Positions 1 through 9,305 of a stretch of DNA of 64,000 bases are shown one piece after another; the first letter of the stretch is position 1, and every line of letters begins with the position of its first letter. The stretch covers positions 1,173,501 through 1,237,500 of the forward strand of contig NZ_CP011774.1 of the NCBI RefSeq assembly GCF_001412535.1. Reading direction: 5' to 3'. The notes under the pieces were generated by a model. The model saw only the letters and a list, made by a program, of their open reading frames with translations. It ran no database searches and had not been told where the DNA came from. The DNA comes from Limnohabitans sp. 63ED37-2. GTDB taxonomy: Bacteria; Pseudomonadota; Gammaproteobacteria; Burkholderiales; Burkholderiaceae_C. The translations under genes were made by a program, and so were the position numbers.

Positions 1-509
1 GGCTGCACCAGCAGCAACTCTTCTTGCACCAGCGGGGTGTGTTCGATGCCGGGCATGGGGCTGGGGTTGTAGAGCACGGCGATGTCCAGGCGGCCGTTTT
101 GCAGGTTTTCTTGCATGGCGCTCGACAGGCCTTCGCTGATGGACAGTTGGGCCTCGGGCATCTTGGCGCGAAAGGCCCGGGTGAGGGGCACCGTCAGCAC
201 CCGCGCCACGCTGGGCGGCAGGCCTAGAGCCACGCGCCCTGTGAGGCCCGTGCGCACCCGGCCAAGCTCTTCCCGCGCCCGCTCCACTTGGTGCAGGATG
301 CCCCGGCCGTGCTCCAGCAGCAGCAGCCCGGCTTGGGTGGGGGTGGCGCCGCGCCCGTTGCGCACCAGCAGGTTTTGCCGCAGCTCGACTTCGAGCAGGC
401 GCACCTGGCGGCTGAGCGCGGGCTGGGCCACGTTCAGGGCCTGGGCGGCCCGTGTGAAGCTGCCCAGTTCGGCCACGCGCACAAAGTATTCGAGCTGTTT
501 GAGGTCCAT
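1..509 (-). CDS. LysR-family transcriptional regulator (3' end cut by window edge)
   Basis: Translating the reverse strand from an ATG at 509 gives a typical LysR N-terminus (begins MDLKQLEYFVRVAELGSFTR). The winged helix-turn-helix fills about the first 60 residues and contains the family signature with A-Q-P-A-L-S-R-Q, followed by the start of the effector-binding domain. About 169 residues are visible and the stop lies outside the window. It is divergent from the protocatechuate meta-cleavage operon beginning at 667, the usual arrangement for a LysR activator of such an operon (LigR or a Comamonas-type regulator). By position, its effector should be protocatechuate or a ring-cleavage intermediate; that is inference. 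A palindrome lies between the two genes at 551-569. Confidence 0.93.
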   Translation of the reverse strand, partial: MDLKQLEYFVRVAELGSFTRAAQALNVAQPALSRQVRLLEVELRQNLLVRNGRGATPTQAGLLLLEHGRGILHQVERAREELGRVRTGLTGRVALGLPPSVARVLTVPLTRAFRAKMPEAQLSISEGLSSAMQENLQNGRLDIAVLYNPSPMPGIEHTPLVQEELLLVQ

Positions 510-550
510 GAGGATCCAGAGGAGGGGCTTTCGGTAGGGCTGATTTTGTC

Positions 551-569
551 ATACCCAAGTCTTGGTTAT
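551..569. promoter_or_regulatory. Near-perfect 19-bp palindrome, candidate LysR-type operator
   Basis: ATACCCAAGTCTTGGTTAT is symmetric except for one outer base pair and the central base. It lies 42 bases upstream of the lysR start and about 100 bases upstream of ligJ, where a LysR protein would bind to control both genes. It fits the ATAC-N-GTAT-like half sites of this family. No binding data are available. Confidence 0.55.
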
Positions 570-666
570 GCCCATTTGTTCTAGCTGGTAGATGTGCCGG
601 GGGCTGGGCGTTGGCGGGGTGAGCCTGCACAATCTGCGCAAACCCCTTGACCCATCAGGATTGCCC

Positions 667-1713
667 ATGAGCCAAACCAAACCCTTGATCATCGACGTGC
701 ACGGCCACTACACCACCGCTCCCAAGGCCTTGGAAGACTGGCGCAACAAGCAAATTGCAGGCATCAAAGACCCCGCGTCCATGCCCAAAGTGGCAGATCT
801 GAAAATCAGTGACGACGAATTGCGTGAAACGATTGAGACCAACCAATTGGCCAAGATGAAAGAGCGTGGCTCGGACATCACCATCTTCAGCCCCCGCGCC
901 AGCTTCATGGCCCACCACATTGGCGACTTCAACGTGTCGTCCACCTGGGCGGCCATTTGCAATGAGCTGTGCTACCGCGTCGCTCAACTGTTCCCCGACC
1001 ACTTTGTGCCTGCGGCCATGCTGCCCCAGTCGCCCGGCGTGGACCCGGCCACTTGCATCCCTGAGCTGGTCAAGTGCGTGGAGCAATACGGCAACGTCGG
1101 CATCAACCTGAACCCCGATCCGTCAGGCGGTCACTGGACATCACCGCCTTTGTCCGACAAGGCTTGGTACCCCATTTACGAAAAGATGGTGGAGTACGAC
1201 ATCCCCGCCATGATCCATGTGAGCACCAGCTGCAACAGCTGCTTTCACACGACAGGCGCACATTACCTGAACGCTGACACCACCGCTTTCATGCAGTGCC
1301 TGACCAGCGATCTGTTCAAGGATTTCCCCACGCTCAAGTTCTTGATCCCGCACGGCGGCGGCGCGGTGCCTTACCACTGGGGCCGTTTCCGGGGCTTGGC
1401 GCAAGAACTCAAAAAGCCTTTGCTGACCGAGCACTTGCTCAACAACATCTTCTTTGACACCTGCGTGTACCACCAGCCCGGCATTGACCTGCTGACCAAA
1501 GTGATTCCGGTCAGAAACATCTTGTTTGCCTCCGAGATGATCGGCGCGGTGCGTGGCATCGACCCTGAAACCGGCCACTACTTTGACGACACCAAGCGCT
1601 ATGTGCAAGCCACGGCCAACCTCAATGACCAAGAGCGTTACATGGTCTACGAAGGCAATGCGCGTCGCGTGTTCAAGCGCTTGGACGATCAGTTGACCGC
1701 CAAAGGCCTGTGA
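667..1713 (+). CDS. ligJ: 4-oxalomesaconate hydratase (LigJ/PmdE type)
   Basis: Amidohydrolase-superfamily protein of 348 residues, close to LigJ of the protocatechuate 4,5-cleavage pathway. It hydrates 4-oxalomesaconate to 4-carboxy-4-hydroxy-2-oxoadipate in the cytoplasm. The N-terminus has the metal-binding HxH motif (His12-Gly-His14 in DVHGHYTT), and further His motifs follow in the barrel (HVSTSC, IPHGGGA). An upstream in-frame ATG at 592 exists, but the ATG at 667 has a good ribosome site (CAGGA at 656-660) and matches the family N-terminus, so I use it. It is first in an operon in the Comamonas pmdEFDABC order. It is unrelated in fold to the Pseudomonas hydratase GalB. Confidence 0.93.
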   Translation: MSQTKPLIIDVHGHYTTAPKALEDWRNKQIAGIKDPASMPKVADLKISDDELRETIETNQLAKMKERGSDITIFSPRASFMAHHIGDFNVSSTWAAICNELCYRVAQLFPDHFVPAAMLPQSPGVDPATCIPELVKCVEQYGNVGINLNPDPSGGHWTSPPLSDKAWYPIYEKMVEYDIPAMIHVSTSCNSCFHTTGAHYLNADTTAFMQCLTSDLFKDFPTLKFLIPHGGGAVPYHWGRFRGLAQELKKPLLTEHLLNNIFFDTCVYHQPGIDLLTKVIPVRNILFASEMIGAVRGIDPETGHYFDDTKRYVQATANLNDQERYMVYEGNARRVFKRLDDQLTAKGL

Positions 1714-1742
1714 AGCATTGATTCGAAATTCAGGAGAAAACC

Positions 1743-2426
1743 ATGTACGAACTCGGCGTTGTTTACCGCAACATCACCCGCGCGGACCGCGCAGCCGCTG
1801 ATGGCCTGGGCGCACTTGGCTCGGCCACGGTGCACGAGGCCATGGGCCGTGTGGGTCTTATGAAGCCTTATATGCGCCCCATTTATCCCGGAGCGCAGGT
1901 GTCGGGCACGGCCGTGACGGTGCTGCTGCACCCCGGCGATAACTGGATGATGCATGTGGTGGCCGAGCAGATTCAGCCCGGCGACATCGTGGTCGCAGCC
2001 ATCACCGCCGACTGCACCGACGGCTACTTTGGCGACTTATTGGCCACATCGTTCCAGGCCCGTGGCGCACGCGCTTTGATCATCGACGCCGGGGTGCGCG
2101 ATGTGAAAGAGCTGCAAAAGATGAACTTTCCGGTGTGGAGCAAAGCCATCAGCAGCAAGGGTTGCATCAAGGCCACCATCGGCTCGGTCAACATCCCCGT
2201 GGTGTGCGCGGGCATGATCGTTCACCCCGGTGATGTGATCGTGGCCGATGACGACGGTGTGGTGTGTGTGCCCCAGGCACTGGCTGCCAAAACGCTGGCG
2301 GCCGCGCAAGCGCGTGAAGCCAACGAAGGCGAGAAACGCGCCAAGCTGGCCTCGGGCGTGCTGGGTCTGGACATGTACAAGATGCGCGAGCCGCTGGCGG
2401 CTGCGGGCCTGAAGTACATCGATTGA
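1743..2426 (+). CDS. ligK: 4-carboxy-4-hydroxy-2-oxoadipate aldolase / oxaloacetate decarboxylase
   Basis: RraA-like fold protein of 227 residues, the usual length for LigK/PmdF/GalC. It splits 4-carboxy-4-hydroxy-2-oxoadipate into pyruvate and oxaloacetate, the last step of the protocatechuate meta pathway, and family members also decarboxylate oxaloacetate. The central [24 protein letters not shown] stretch (around residues 96-120) carries the Gly-Asp-Leu-Leu and Gly-Val-Arg-Asp motifs that bind divalent metal and the keto acid. Thirty bases separate it from ligJ, with AGGAGA just before the ATG. The product connects directly to the TCA cycle. Confidence 0.93.
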   Translation: MYELGVVYRNITRADRAAADGLGALGSATVHEAMGRVGLMKPYMRPIYPGAQVSGTAVTVLLHPGDNWMMHVVAEQIQPGDIVVAAITADCTDGYFGDLLATSFQARGARALIIDAGVRDVKELQKMNFPVWSKAISSKGCIKATIGSVNIPVVCAGMIVHPGDVIVADDDGVVCVPQALAAKTLAAAQAREANEGEKRAKLASGVLGLDMYKMREPLAAAGLKYID

Positions 2427-2484
2427 CCGGACTTGGCTGGTCACATCGACCTGCCAAACTTTCTTCCAAAAAACAGGAGCTGCT

Positions 2485-3288
2485 GTGCACATCAACCGAA
2501 GATTTTTCAACGCGATCCTGATCGTTGGTGCCCTTCTGATCAGCGGTTGCGCCCACTTTCAGCCACCCGCAGACCCCAAAGTCCGTGAAGCCCTGGCTCC
2601 TACGGGCACCCTGCGCGTGGGCGTGTACCAAGGCAGTCCCACTTCCTTGGTGGTCGATGCAAAAACAGGCCAACGCGCAGGTGTGGCACTCGATATAGGT
2701 CCTCTTCTGGCTCAACAACTCGGAGTGCCTGTCCAGGTGGTGGAGTTCCCCAGGTTGGCGCTTGTGCTGGACGCGCTCAAATCAGGCCAAGTTGATTTCA
2801 CCGTGACCAATGCGACCGAAGCGCGTGCCCGCGACATGGATTTCACCCGCCCGCTCGTGCAGCTGGAGTTGGGGTATCTGGTGATGAAGGACTCGTCTGT
2901 TCAACAGATCGAACACATTGACCGTGCAGGTGTCAAAGTGGGCGTGAGCCAGGGCAGCACATCCCAGGGGGTGTTGACGCGGCAATTCAAAAACGCCAGC
3001 GTCGTTCCGGCGGCCAGCTTGAAGCAGGCGCAAGACATGCTCAGACAAAAGCGCATCGATGCCTTTGCCACCAACAAGGGCATTTTGTTCGAAATGACCG
3101 ATGAGTTGAAAGATTCCCGAGTCATGGAAGGCCGCTGGGGCCTTGAAAACCTGGCCATTGCCATACCCAAAGGACGCGATGCCGGGCGGGTCTTTGTCAA
3201 CGCCTTCGCCGAGCAGGTGCGTGAAAACGGGCAATTACAAAAATCTGTGAGTCGGGCGGGTTTGCGTGGCACCACCTCGGCGCCTTGA
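2485..3288 (+). CDS. Solute-binding lipoprotein, SBP family 3 (ABC-type receptor)
   Basis: Begins with GTG preceded by CAGGAGC. The first 22 residues form a lipoprotein signal with lipobox Leu-Ile-Ser-Gly-Cys22, so the mature protein is anchored in the membrane facing the periplasm. The rest, from about residue 40, matches the bac_3 extracellular solute-binding fold (TGTLRVGVYQGSP at the start and the typical VDFTVTNAT hinge). It sits between ligK and ligI inside the catabolic operon, so it probably binds an aromatic acid or related carboxylate. No ABC permease or ATPase lies nearby, so its transport partner, or a sensory role, is unknown. The equivalent slot in described pmd operons is not usually occupied by this family. 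Confidence 0.8.
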   Translation: MHINRRFFNAILIVGALLISGCAHFQPPADPKVREALAPTGTLRVGVYQGSPTSLVVDAKTGQRAGVALDIGPLLAQQLGVPVQVVEFPRLALVLDALKSGQVDFTVTNATEARARDMDFTRPLVQLELGYLVMKDSSVQQIEHIDRAGVKVGVSQGSTSQGVLTRQFKNASVVPAASLKQAQDMLRQKRIDAFATNKGILFEMTDELKDSRVMEGRWGLENLAIAIPKGRDAGRVFVNAFAEQVRENGQLQKSVSRAGLRGTTSAP

Positions 3289-3321
3289 GCCCTGGACCAT
3301 TCGTTTTGAGAGAAAAAATTC

Positions 3322-4257
3322 ATGAGCAAACCCACAACTGGTGACTTCACCAAAACCGCTGGCTGGATGGACTGGTACACCGGTCCGACCAAGCCGACGT
3401 TTCAATTGCCCGCTGGCGCAGTCGATGCGCATTGCCATGTGTTTGGCCCGGGTGCCAGGTTTCCATACGCGCCCGAGCGCAAATACACACCCTGTGATGC
3501 CAGCAAGCACCAGCTTTATGCGCTGCGCGATCACCTGGGCTTTGCCCGCAATGTGATCGTGCAGGCCACTTGCCACGGCGCCGACAACCGCGCCATGGTG
3601 GACGCGTGCCTGAGCAGCGGTGGCAAGGCCCGCGGTGTGGCCACCGTCAAGCGTAGTGTGACCGACCAAGAGATTCAGGCTATGCACGACGCGGGTGTGC
3701 GTGGTGTGCGTTTCAACTTCGTCAAGCGGCTGGTGGACTTCACGCCCAAGGACGAGTTGATGGAAATTGCGGGCCGCATCCAAAAATGGGGCTGGCATGT
3801 GGTCATCTACTTTGAAGCGGTGGACCTGCCCGAGTTGTGGGACTTTTTCACCGCGCTGCCCACCACCGTGGTGGTCGACCACATGGGCCGCCCCGATGTG
3901 TCGCTGCCCGTGGACGGCCCGCAGTTTGCGCTGTTCCAGAAGTTCATGCGCGAGCACAGCAATGTGTGGAGCAAAGTGTCTTGCCCCGAGCGCTTGTCGG
4001 TGACTGGCCCCAAAGCTTTGAACGGCGAGCAAAACGCTTACCAAGACGTGATCCCGTTTGCCAAGCGCATCGTCGAGGAGTTTCCCGATCGCGTGCTCTG
4101 GGGCACCGACTGGCCGCACCCCAATCTGAAAGACCACATGCCCGATGACGGCCTGCTGGTCGACTTCATCCCGCACATCGCGCCCACGGCGGAGCTGCAA
4201 AAGAAGCTGCTGGTGGACAACCCGATGCGTTTGTACTGGCCTGAAGAAGTCAAGTGA
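3322..4257 (+). CDS. ligI: 2-pyrone-4,6-dicarboxylate hydrolase (LigI/PmdD type)
   Basis: Amidohydrolase of 311 residues that opens the lactone 2-pyrone-4,6-dicarboxylate to 4-oxalomesaconate. The sequence shows the family DAHCHVFGP motif (His37, Cys38, His39), a central VVVDHMGRP motif and a C-terminal GTDWPHPN motif that supplies the catalytic Asp. The protein is close in length and motif order to LigI, which works without a bound metal. An ATG with an upstream GAGAGAAAAAA stretch fixes the start. It lies third among the enzymes of the operon. A REP-like inverted repeat follows the stop codon. Confidence 0.93.
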   Translation: MSKPTTGDFTKTAGWMDWYTGPTKPTFQLPAGAVDAHCHVFGPGARFPYAPERKYTPCDASKHQLYALRDHLGFARNVIVQATCHGADNRAMVDACLSSGGKARGVATVKRSVTDQEIQAMHDAGVRGVRFNFVKRLVDFTPKDELMEIAGRIQKWGWHVVIYFEAVDLPELWDFFTALPTTVVVDHMGRPDVSLPVDGPQFALFQKFMREHSNVWSKVSCPERLSVTGPKALNGEQNAYQDVIPFAKRIVEEFPDRVLWGTDWPHPNLKDHMPDDGLLVDFIPHIAPTAELQKKLLVDNPMRLYWPEEVK

Positions 4258-4267
4258 AGTCGGTGTT

Positions 4268-4337
4268 GGATTGCCGCGCTTCGCTCGCAATGACAGCTAA
4301 TTTGTCATCGCGAGGAGCGCAGCGACGTGGCGATCCA
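4268..4337. repeat. REP-like inverted pair, copy 1 (modules A then B, head to head)
   Basis: Two related modules face each other. Module A (4268-4295) reads GGATTGCCGCGCTTCGCTCG and ends in AATGACA. Module B (4303-4337) begins TGTCATCGCGAGGAGCGCAG and ends GGCGATCCA. Module B resembles the reverse complement of A, so the pair can form a long hairpin. It sits between ligI and ligA. The same two modules recur at 37232-37294 in the opposite order. No transposase gene is adjacent. Confidence 0.8.
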
Positions 4338-4370
4338 GTCTTCATGAATCCGTGAACTTTTAGGAAACAT

Positions 4371-5710
<1,340 letters not shown>

Positions 5711-5721
5711 GAGGAACAGTC

Positions 5722-6675
5722 ATGAGCAAAACCATCAAAGTCGCCTTGGCGGGCGCGGGTGCCTTCGGCATCAAACACCTGGACGGCATCAACAATATCG
5801 ACGGCGTCGAAGTCGTTTCACTGATCGGGCGTGAGTTCGCCAAAACCAAAGAGGTGGCGGATAAATACGGCATTGGCCACGTCACCACCGACCTGAACGA
5901 GTCGCTGGCCCTGAAAGAAGTGGACGCCGTCATCTTGTGCACACCCACACAAATGCACGCCAGCCAGACCTTGGCGTGCCTGAAGGCAGGCAAGCATGTG
6001 CAGGTCGAGATCCCGTTGTGTGATGTGTACAAAGAAGGTCAGGAAGTGCTGCGGGTGCAAAAGGAAACCGGGCTGGTGGCCATGGTGGGCCACACCCGGC
6101 GATTCAACCCCAGCCACCAGTGGGTGAACCACAAGATCAAGTCAGGCGAGTTCAACATCCAGCAGATGGATGTGCAGACCTACTTTTTCCGCCGCACCAA
6201 CATGAACGCGCTGGGTCAAGCCCGCAGCTGGACCGACCACCTGCTGTGGCACCACGCAGCCCACACGGTGGATTTGTTCGCCTACCAGTGCGGCAGTCCC
6301 ATTGTCAAAGCCAATGCGGTGCAGGGCCCGATTCACCCGACCCTTGGCATCGCCATGGACATGAGCATCCAGCTCAAAGCCGCCAACGGTGCGATCTGCA
6401 CCCTGAGCTTGAGCTTCAACAACGATGGCCCTCTGGGCACCTACTTCCGCTACATCGGCGACACGGGCACTTACTTGGCGCGTTACGACGACCTGTTCAC
6501 CGGCAAGGAAGAAAAGATCGATGTGTCGCAGGTGGCGGTGTCAATGAACGGCATCGAGCTGCAAGACCGCGAGTTTTTTGCAGCGATCCGTGAAGGCCGC
6601 GAACCCAATTCGAGCATTGCACAGGTGCTGCCCTGCTACCAGGTCCTGCACGACCTGGAGCAGCAATTGGCCTGA
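5722..6675 (+). CDS. ligC: 4-carboxy-2-hydroxymuconate-6-semialdehyde dehydrogenase
   Basis: GFO/IDH/MocA-family oxidoreductase of 317 residues, the usual length of LigC/PmdC. It oxidises the hemiacetal form of the ring-cleavage product to 2-pyrone-4,6-dicarboxylate using NAD(P)+. The N-terminal Rossmann motif is VALAGAGAFGIKH (from residue 6) and the GFO/IDH C-terminal domain follows, with a WTDHLLWHHAAHTVDLF active-site stretch. GAGGAA at 5711-5716 supports the ATG at 5722 rather than any upstream in-frame start. It lies 11 bases after ligB and 2 bases before the transporter gene. Confidence 0.94.
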   Translation: MSKTIKVALAGAGAFGIKHLDGINNIDGVEVVSLIGREFAKTKEVADKYGIGHVTTDLNESLALKEVDAVILCTPTQMHASQTLACLKAGKHVQVEIPLCDVYKEGQEVLRVQKETGLVAMVGHTRRFNPSHQWVNHKIKSGEFNIQQMDVQTYFFRRTNMNALGQARSWTDHLLWHHAAHTVDLFAYQCGSPIVKANAVQGPIHPTLGIAMDMSIQLKAANGAICTLSLSFNNDGPLGTYFRYIGDTGTYLARYDDLFTGKEEKIDVSQVAVSMNGIELQDREFFAAIREGREPNSSIAQVLPCYQVLHDLEQQLA

Positions 6676-6677
6676 GC

Positions 6678-7859
6678 ATGAGCGCTTTGACGCCTGAAGA
6701 CGAACGGCAACACCTGAAGCTGTTGGGCCTGGCTGGTTTTGCCAGCATGGCCTCGATGCGCATCTGCGATCCGATGCTGGTGGTGCTGGGCCAGGAGTTT
6801 CAGGTCACCACGGGAGACGCCTCTGCGGTGGTCTCGGTGTTTGCCGTGGTTTATGGTGTTTTACAGTTGTTTTATGGCCCACTGGGCGAGCGCTTTGGCA
6901 AGCTGCGGGTGGTGTCTTTGGCGGTATTGACCTGTGCGCTGTTCAGCGCCATCACGGCGCTGTCCACGAATCTGCCCATGTTGGTCATCATGCGCGGGTT
7001 CATGGGTGCGGCGGCGGCGGGCATCATCCCGCTGTCGATGGCCTGGGTGGGCGACCAAGTCCCTTATGAGCGCCGCCAGGAGACCCTGGCCAAGCTCATG
7101 AGTGCGACCGTACTGGGCATGATGAGTGGGCTGTGGTTTGGTGGTTTTGCAGCCGACACGGTGGGCTGGCGCGGTGCATTTGTTGTGCTGGCCGCCATGT
7201 TTGGTGTGGCCGCTGTGCTGCTGCGCCGTTTGCGCCTGCAAAACAAGTCGCAAATGCAGCCTGTGGCCGCACCTGGTTTGTGGGCGGCGTTTCGCTTGAC
7301 GGGTCAGCTCTTGGGGACACCCCGCGTGCGCTGGGTGCTGGGCGTCACCGCCGCAGAAGGGGCCTTGGTGTTTGGAGCCTTGGCCTTCATGCCCACGCAT
7401 TTGCACCAGCAGTTTGGTTTGAGTGTGGTGGCCTCAGGCTCGGTCATGATGGTCTACGGCGTGGGTGGCTTGCTCTACAGCCAAATGGCACGCCGTTGGC
7501 TGGCTTGGCTGGGCGAGCGCGGGCTGGTGCGCACAGGCGCTGCTTTGGTCGCGGTGGGTTTGCTGGTGCTGGCGTGGGGCAGTGGTGTGTGGCTGGGCAT
7601 GCTGTCCTGCCTCATGACCGGGTTGGGCTTTTACATGCTGCACAACACGCTGCAAGTTCAGGCCACCCAAATGGCCCCGGCCGCACGGGGCTCAGCCGTG
7701 ACCTTGTTTGCCTGTTCACTGTTTTTTGGCCAGTCCACAGGGGTGCTGATCATGGCGCAAAGTGTGGACATGGGCTGGCTGGCCTATGCCTTCACGGCCG
7801 CCGCCGTGGGCGTGACGGGCCTCGGGGTGCTGGTGTACCGCTTGGTGGGGCGACACTGA
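6678..7859 (+). CDS. Major facilitator superfamily transporter
   Basis: Hydrophobic protein of 393 residues with about 12 predicted membrane spans. It has the MFS loop motif between helices 2 and 3 (GPLGERFGKLR) and no soluble domain. It starts two bases after ligC and ends the operon, so it most likely moves protocatechuate or a related aromatic acid across the inner membrane. It lacks the sequence features I associate with the AAHS family PcaK, so I do not assign a symbol; the multidrug-like DHA branch is an alternative. The following 50 bases contain no clear terminator. Confidence 0.85.
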   Translation: MSALTPEDERQHLKLLGLAGFASMASMRICDPMLVVLGQEFQVTTGDASAVVSVFAVVYGVLQLFYGPLGERFGKLRVVSLAVLTCALFSAITALSTNLPMLVIMRGFMGAAAAGIIPLSMAWVGDQVPYERRQETLAKLMSATVLGMMSGLWFGGFAADTVGWRGAFVVLAAMFGVAAVLLRRLRLQNKSQMQPVAAPGLWAAFRLTGQLLGTPRVRWVLGVTAAEGALVFGALAFMPTHLHQQFGLSVVASGSVMMVYGVGGLLYSQMARRWLAWLGERGLVRTGAALVAVGLLVLAWGSGVWLGMLSCLMTGLGFYMLHNTLQVQATQMAPAARGSAVTLFACSLFFGQSTGVLIMAQSVDMGWLAYAFTAAAVGVTGLGVLVYRLVGRH

Positions 7860-7910
7860 GTTTTTCCAGCGTCCATTTTTTCCAGGCACCCAACGCCGCC
7901 TTCCATGTCT

Positions 7911-8330
7911 CTAAAACGACCCCAGACTGCCCAAGATGGCAAGCAGTTGGGTGGCATTGATCAGGATGGCAGACTTGTGCATTTTTTTGAAAGCGGGAAT
8001 CGCCACCAGTTCATCGGCCCGAATTTGCGCCCCGAAATGGTCCATGCGGGTGATCAAATGTCGGCGCATCAGCCAAGTCAGCATGGCAATACCGCCTGCG
8101 CCCATGGACAAAGCGGGTTTGCCAGCAAAGGCGAAACTGATGGACGCGGCCAAGGCGGCGATCAGGGCGAGGCGAAAGTAGGTGATGTAGAACGAGCGGA
8201 TGAACCGGGAATCCATCGGGTTGTCGTGCTTGAGTGTCAACAGGGGAATGGAGCCCAACAAAAAATAGGTGGTCACTGCCAGCAAGATCACGGTGAAGAG
8301 CAAGGCCAACATTTGGGGTTGCAGCGTCAT
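7911..8330 (-). CDS. Small integral membrane protein of unknown function
   Basis: 139 residues starting at the ATG at 8330, preceded by GGAGA on the reverse strand. An in-frame upstream ATG at 8354 is less likely. There are four hydrophobic segments: near the N-terminus (LLFTVILLAVTTYFLLG), around 50-70, around 75-90, and at the very C-terminus. A basic amphipathic stretch, RRHLITRMDHFGAQ, lies between the third and fourth. It is convergent with the MFS gene and divergent from aroE. I do not recognise the family. Confidence 0.7.
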   Translation of the reverse strand: MTLQPQMLALLFTVILLAVTTYFLLGSIPLLTLKHDNPMDSRFIRSFYITYFRLALIAALAASISFAFAGKPALSMGAGGIAMLTWLMRRHLITRMDHFGAQIRADELVAIPAFKKMHKSAILINATQLLAILGSLGSF

Positions 8331-8464
8331 GTTGTGTCTCCGTCTTGTGTCCATTGGAACATTTCACATGATAGAGCGAATTGACTTCAGCCATCAGACC
8401 CAGCGGCTCAGAGGTGAGGGGCCTTCAGCGCTAAGATCGACGCATTGTTGTTCGAGATGACCCC

Positions 8465-9298
8465 ATGACAGACCGCTATGCCGTGATCGGCAACCCCATT
8501 GTGCAAAGCAAATCGCCCCTGATCCACAGCGCTTTTGCGCAAGTCACAGGGCAAGACATCGACTACGGCAAGTTGCTTGGCCCCGTGGGCGAGTTTGCGG
8601 CCACGGTGGACGCGTTTCGGGCCAGTGGCGGGCGGGGCATGAACGTGACCGCGCCTTTCAAGATGGACGCCTTTGTTTACGCCACCGATCTGGCTCCCAG
8701 CGCCCAGATGGCGGGTGCGGTGAACGCGATGAAGTTTGAGGGCGACAAAGTGTATGCCGAGAACTTTGACGGCGTGGGCCTGGTGCGCGACTTGGTGCAC
8801 AACCTGGCCTGCCCGCTCAAGGGGCGGCGTGTGTTGATTTTGGGCGCGGGCGGTGCCACGCGAGGCGCTTTGCTGCCCGTGTTGGCCGAGCAGCCAGCAG
8901 AGCTGGTGATCGTCAACCGCACGGTGGCCAAGGCGCAGGAATTGGCGGCTTTGGCGCAGCAGCATCAAACCGGCCAAGTGCCTGTGCAGGGGCTGGGTTA
9001 TGCCGACTTGCAGGGGCAGACGTTTGATGTGGTGCTCAACGCCAGCTCATCCAGCCTCACGGCCGAGTTGCCACCTTTGCCCGCCAGTGTGTTTGCGCCA
9101 GGCGCTCTGGCCTACGACCTGACTTACGGCAAAGGCCTCACGCCGTTTTTGCAACTGGCGCAGCAAGCGGGCGTGTCCCGGGTAGCCGATGGTGTGGGCA
9201 TGCTGGCCGAGCAAGCGGCCGAGGCCTTTGCCTGGTGGCGCGGGGTGCGGCCTGACACCGCCGCAGTGATTGCTCAGCTGACGGTGCCGTTGGTCTAA
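8465..9298 (+). CDS. aroE: Shikimate dehydrogenase, NADPH type (biosynthetic)
   Basis: 277 residues, normal for AroE. It reduces 3-dehydroshikimate to shikimate in aromatic amino acid synthesis. The shikimate-binding GNPIVQSKSP motif, the catalytic lysine in NVTAPFK, and GAGGATRGA of the nucleotide fold are all present. Asn-Arg-Thr follows the second beta strand (VIVNRTVAK), the hallmark of NADPH preference. A C-terminal DGVGMLAEQAA motif completes the site. Although it lies near catabolic genes, these features mark it as the biosynthetic copy. A second AroE-like protein at 14162 has different cofactor residues. Confidence 0.93.
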   Translation: MTDRYAVIGNPIVQSKSPLIHSAFAQVTGQDIDYGKLLGPVGEFAATVDAFRASGGRGMNVTAPFKMDAFVYATDLAPSAQMAGAVNAMKFEGDKVYAENFDGVGLVRDLVHNLACPLKGRRVLILGAGGATRGALLPVLAEQPAELVIVNRTVAKAQELAALAQQHQTGQVPVQGLGYADLQGQTFDVVLNASSSSLTAELPPLPASVFAPGALAYDLTYGKGLTPFLQLAQQAGVSRVADGVGMLAEQAAEAFAWWRGVRPDTAAVIAQLTVPLV

Positions 9299-9305
9299 GG
9301 GCGAG

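Noticed and set aside
8465..9298. aroE at 8465 as part of the catabolic shikimate block
   Set aside because: Its NADPH signature (Asn-Arg-Thr) and canonical substrate motifs mark it as the biosynthetic enzyme. It also lies outside the TetR-TRAP operon and is separated by a convergent gene.
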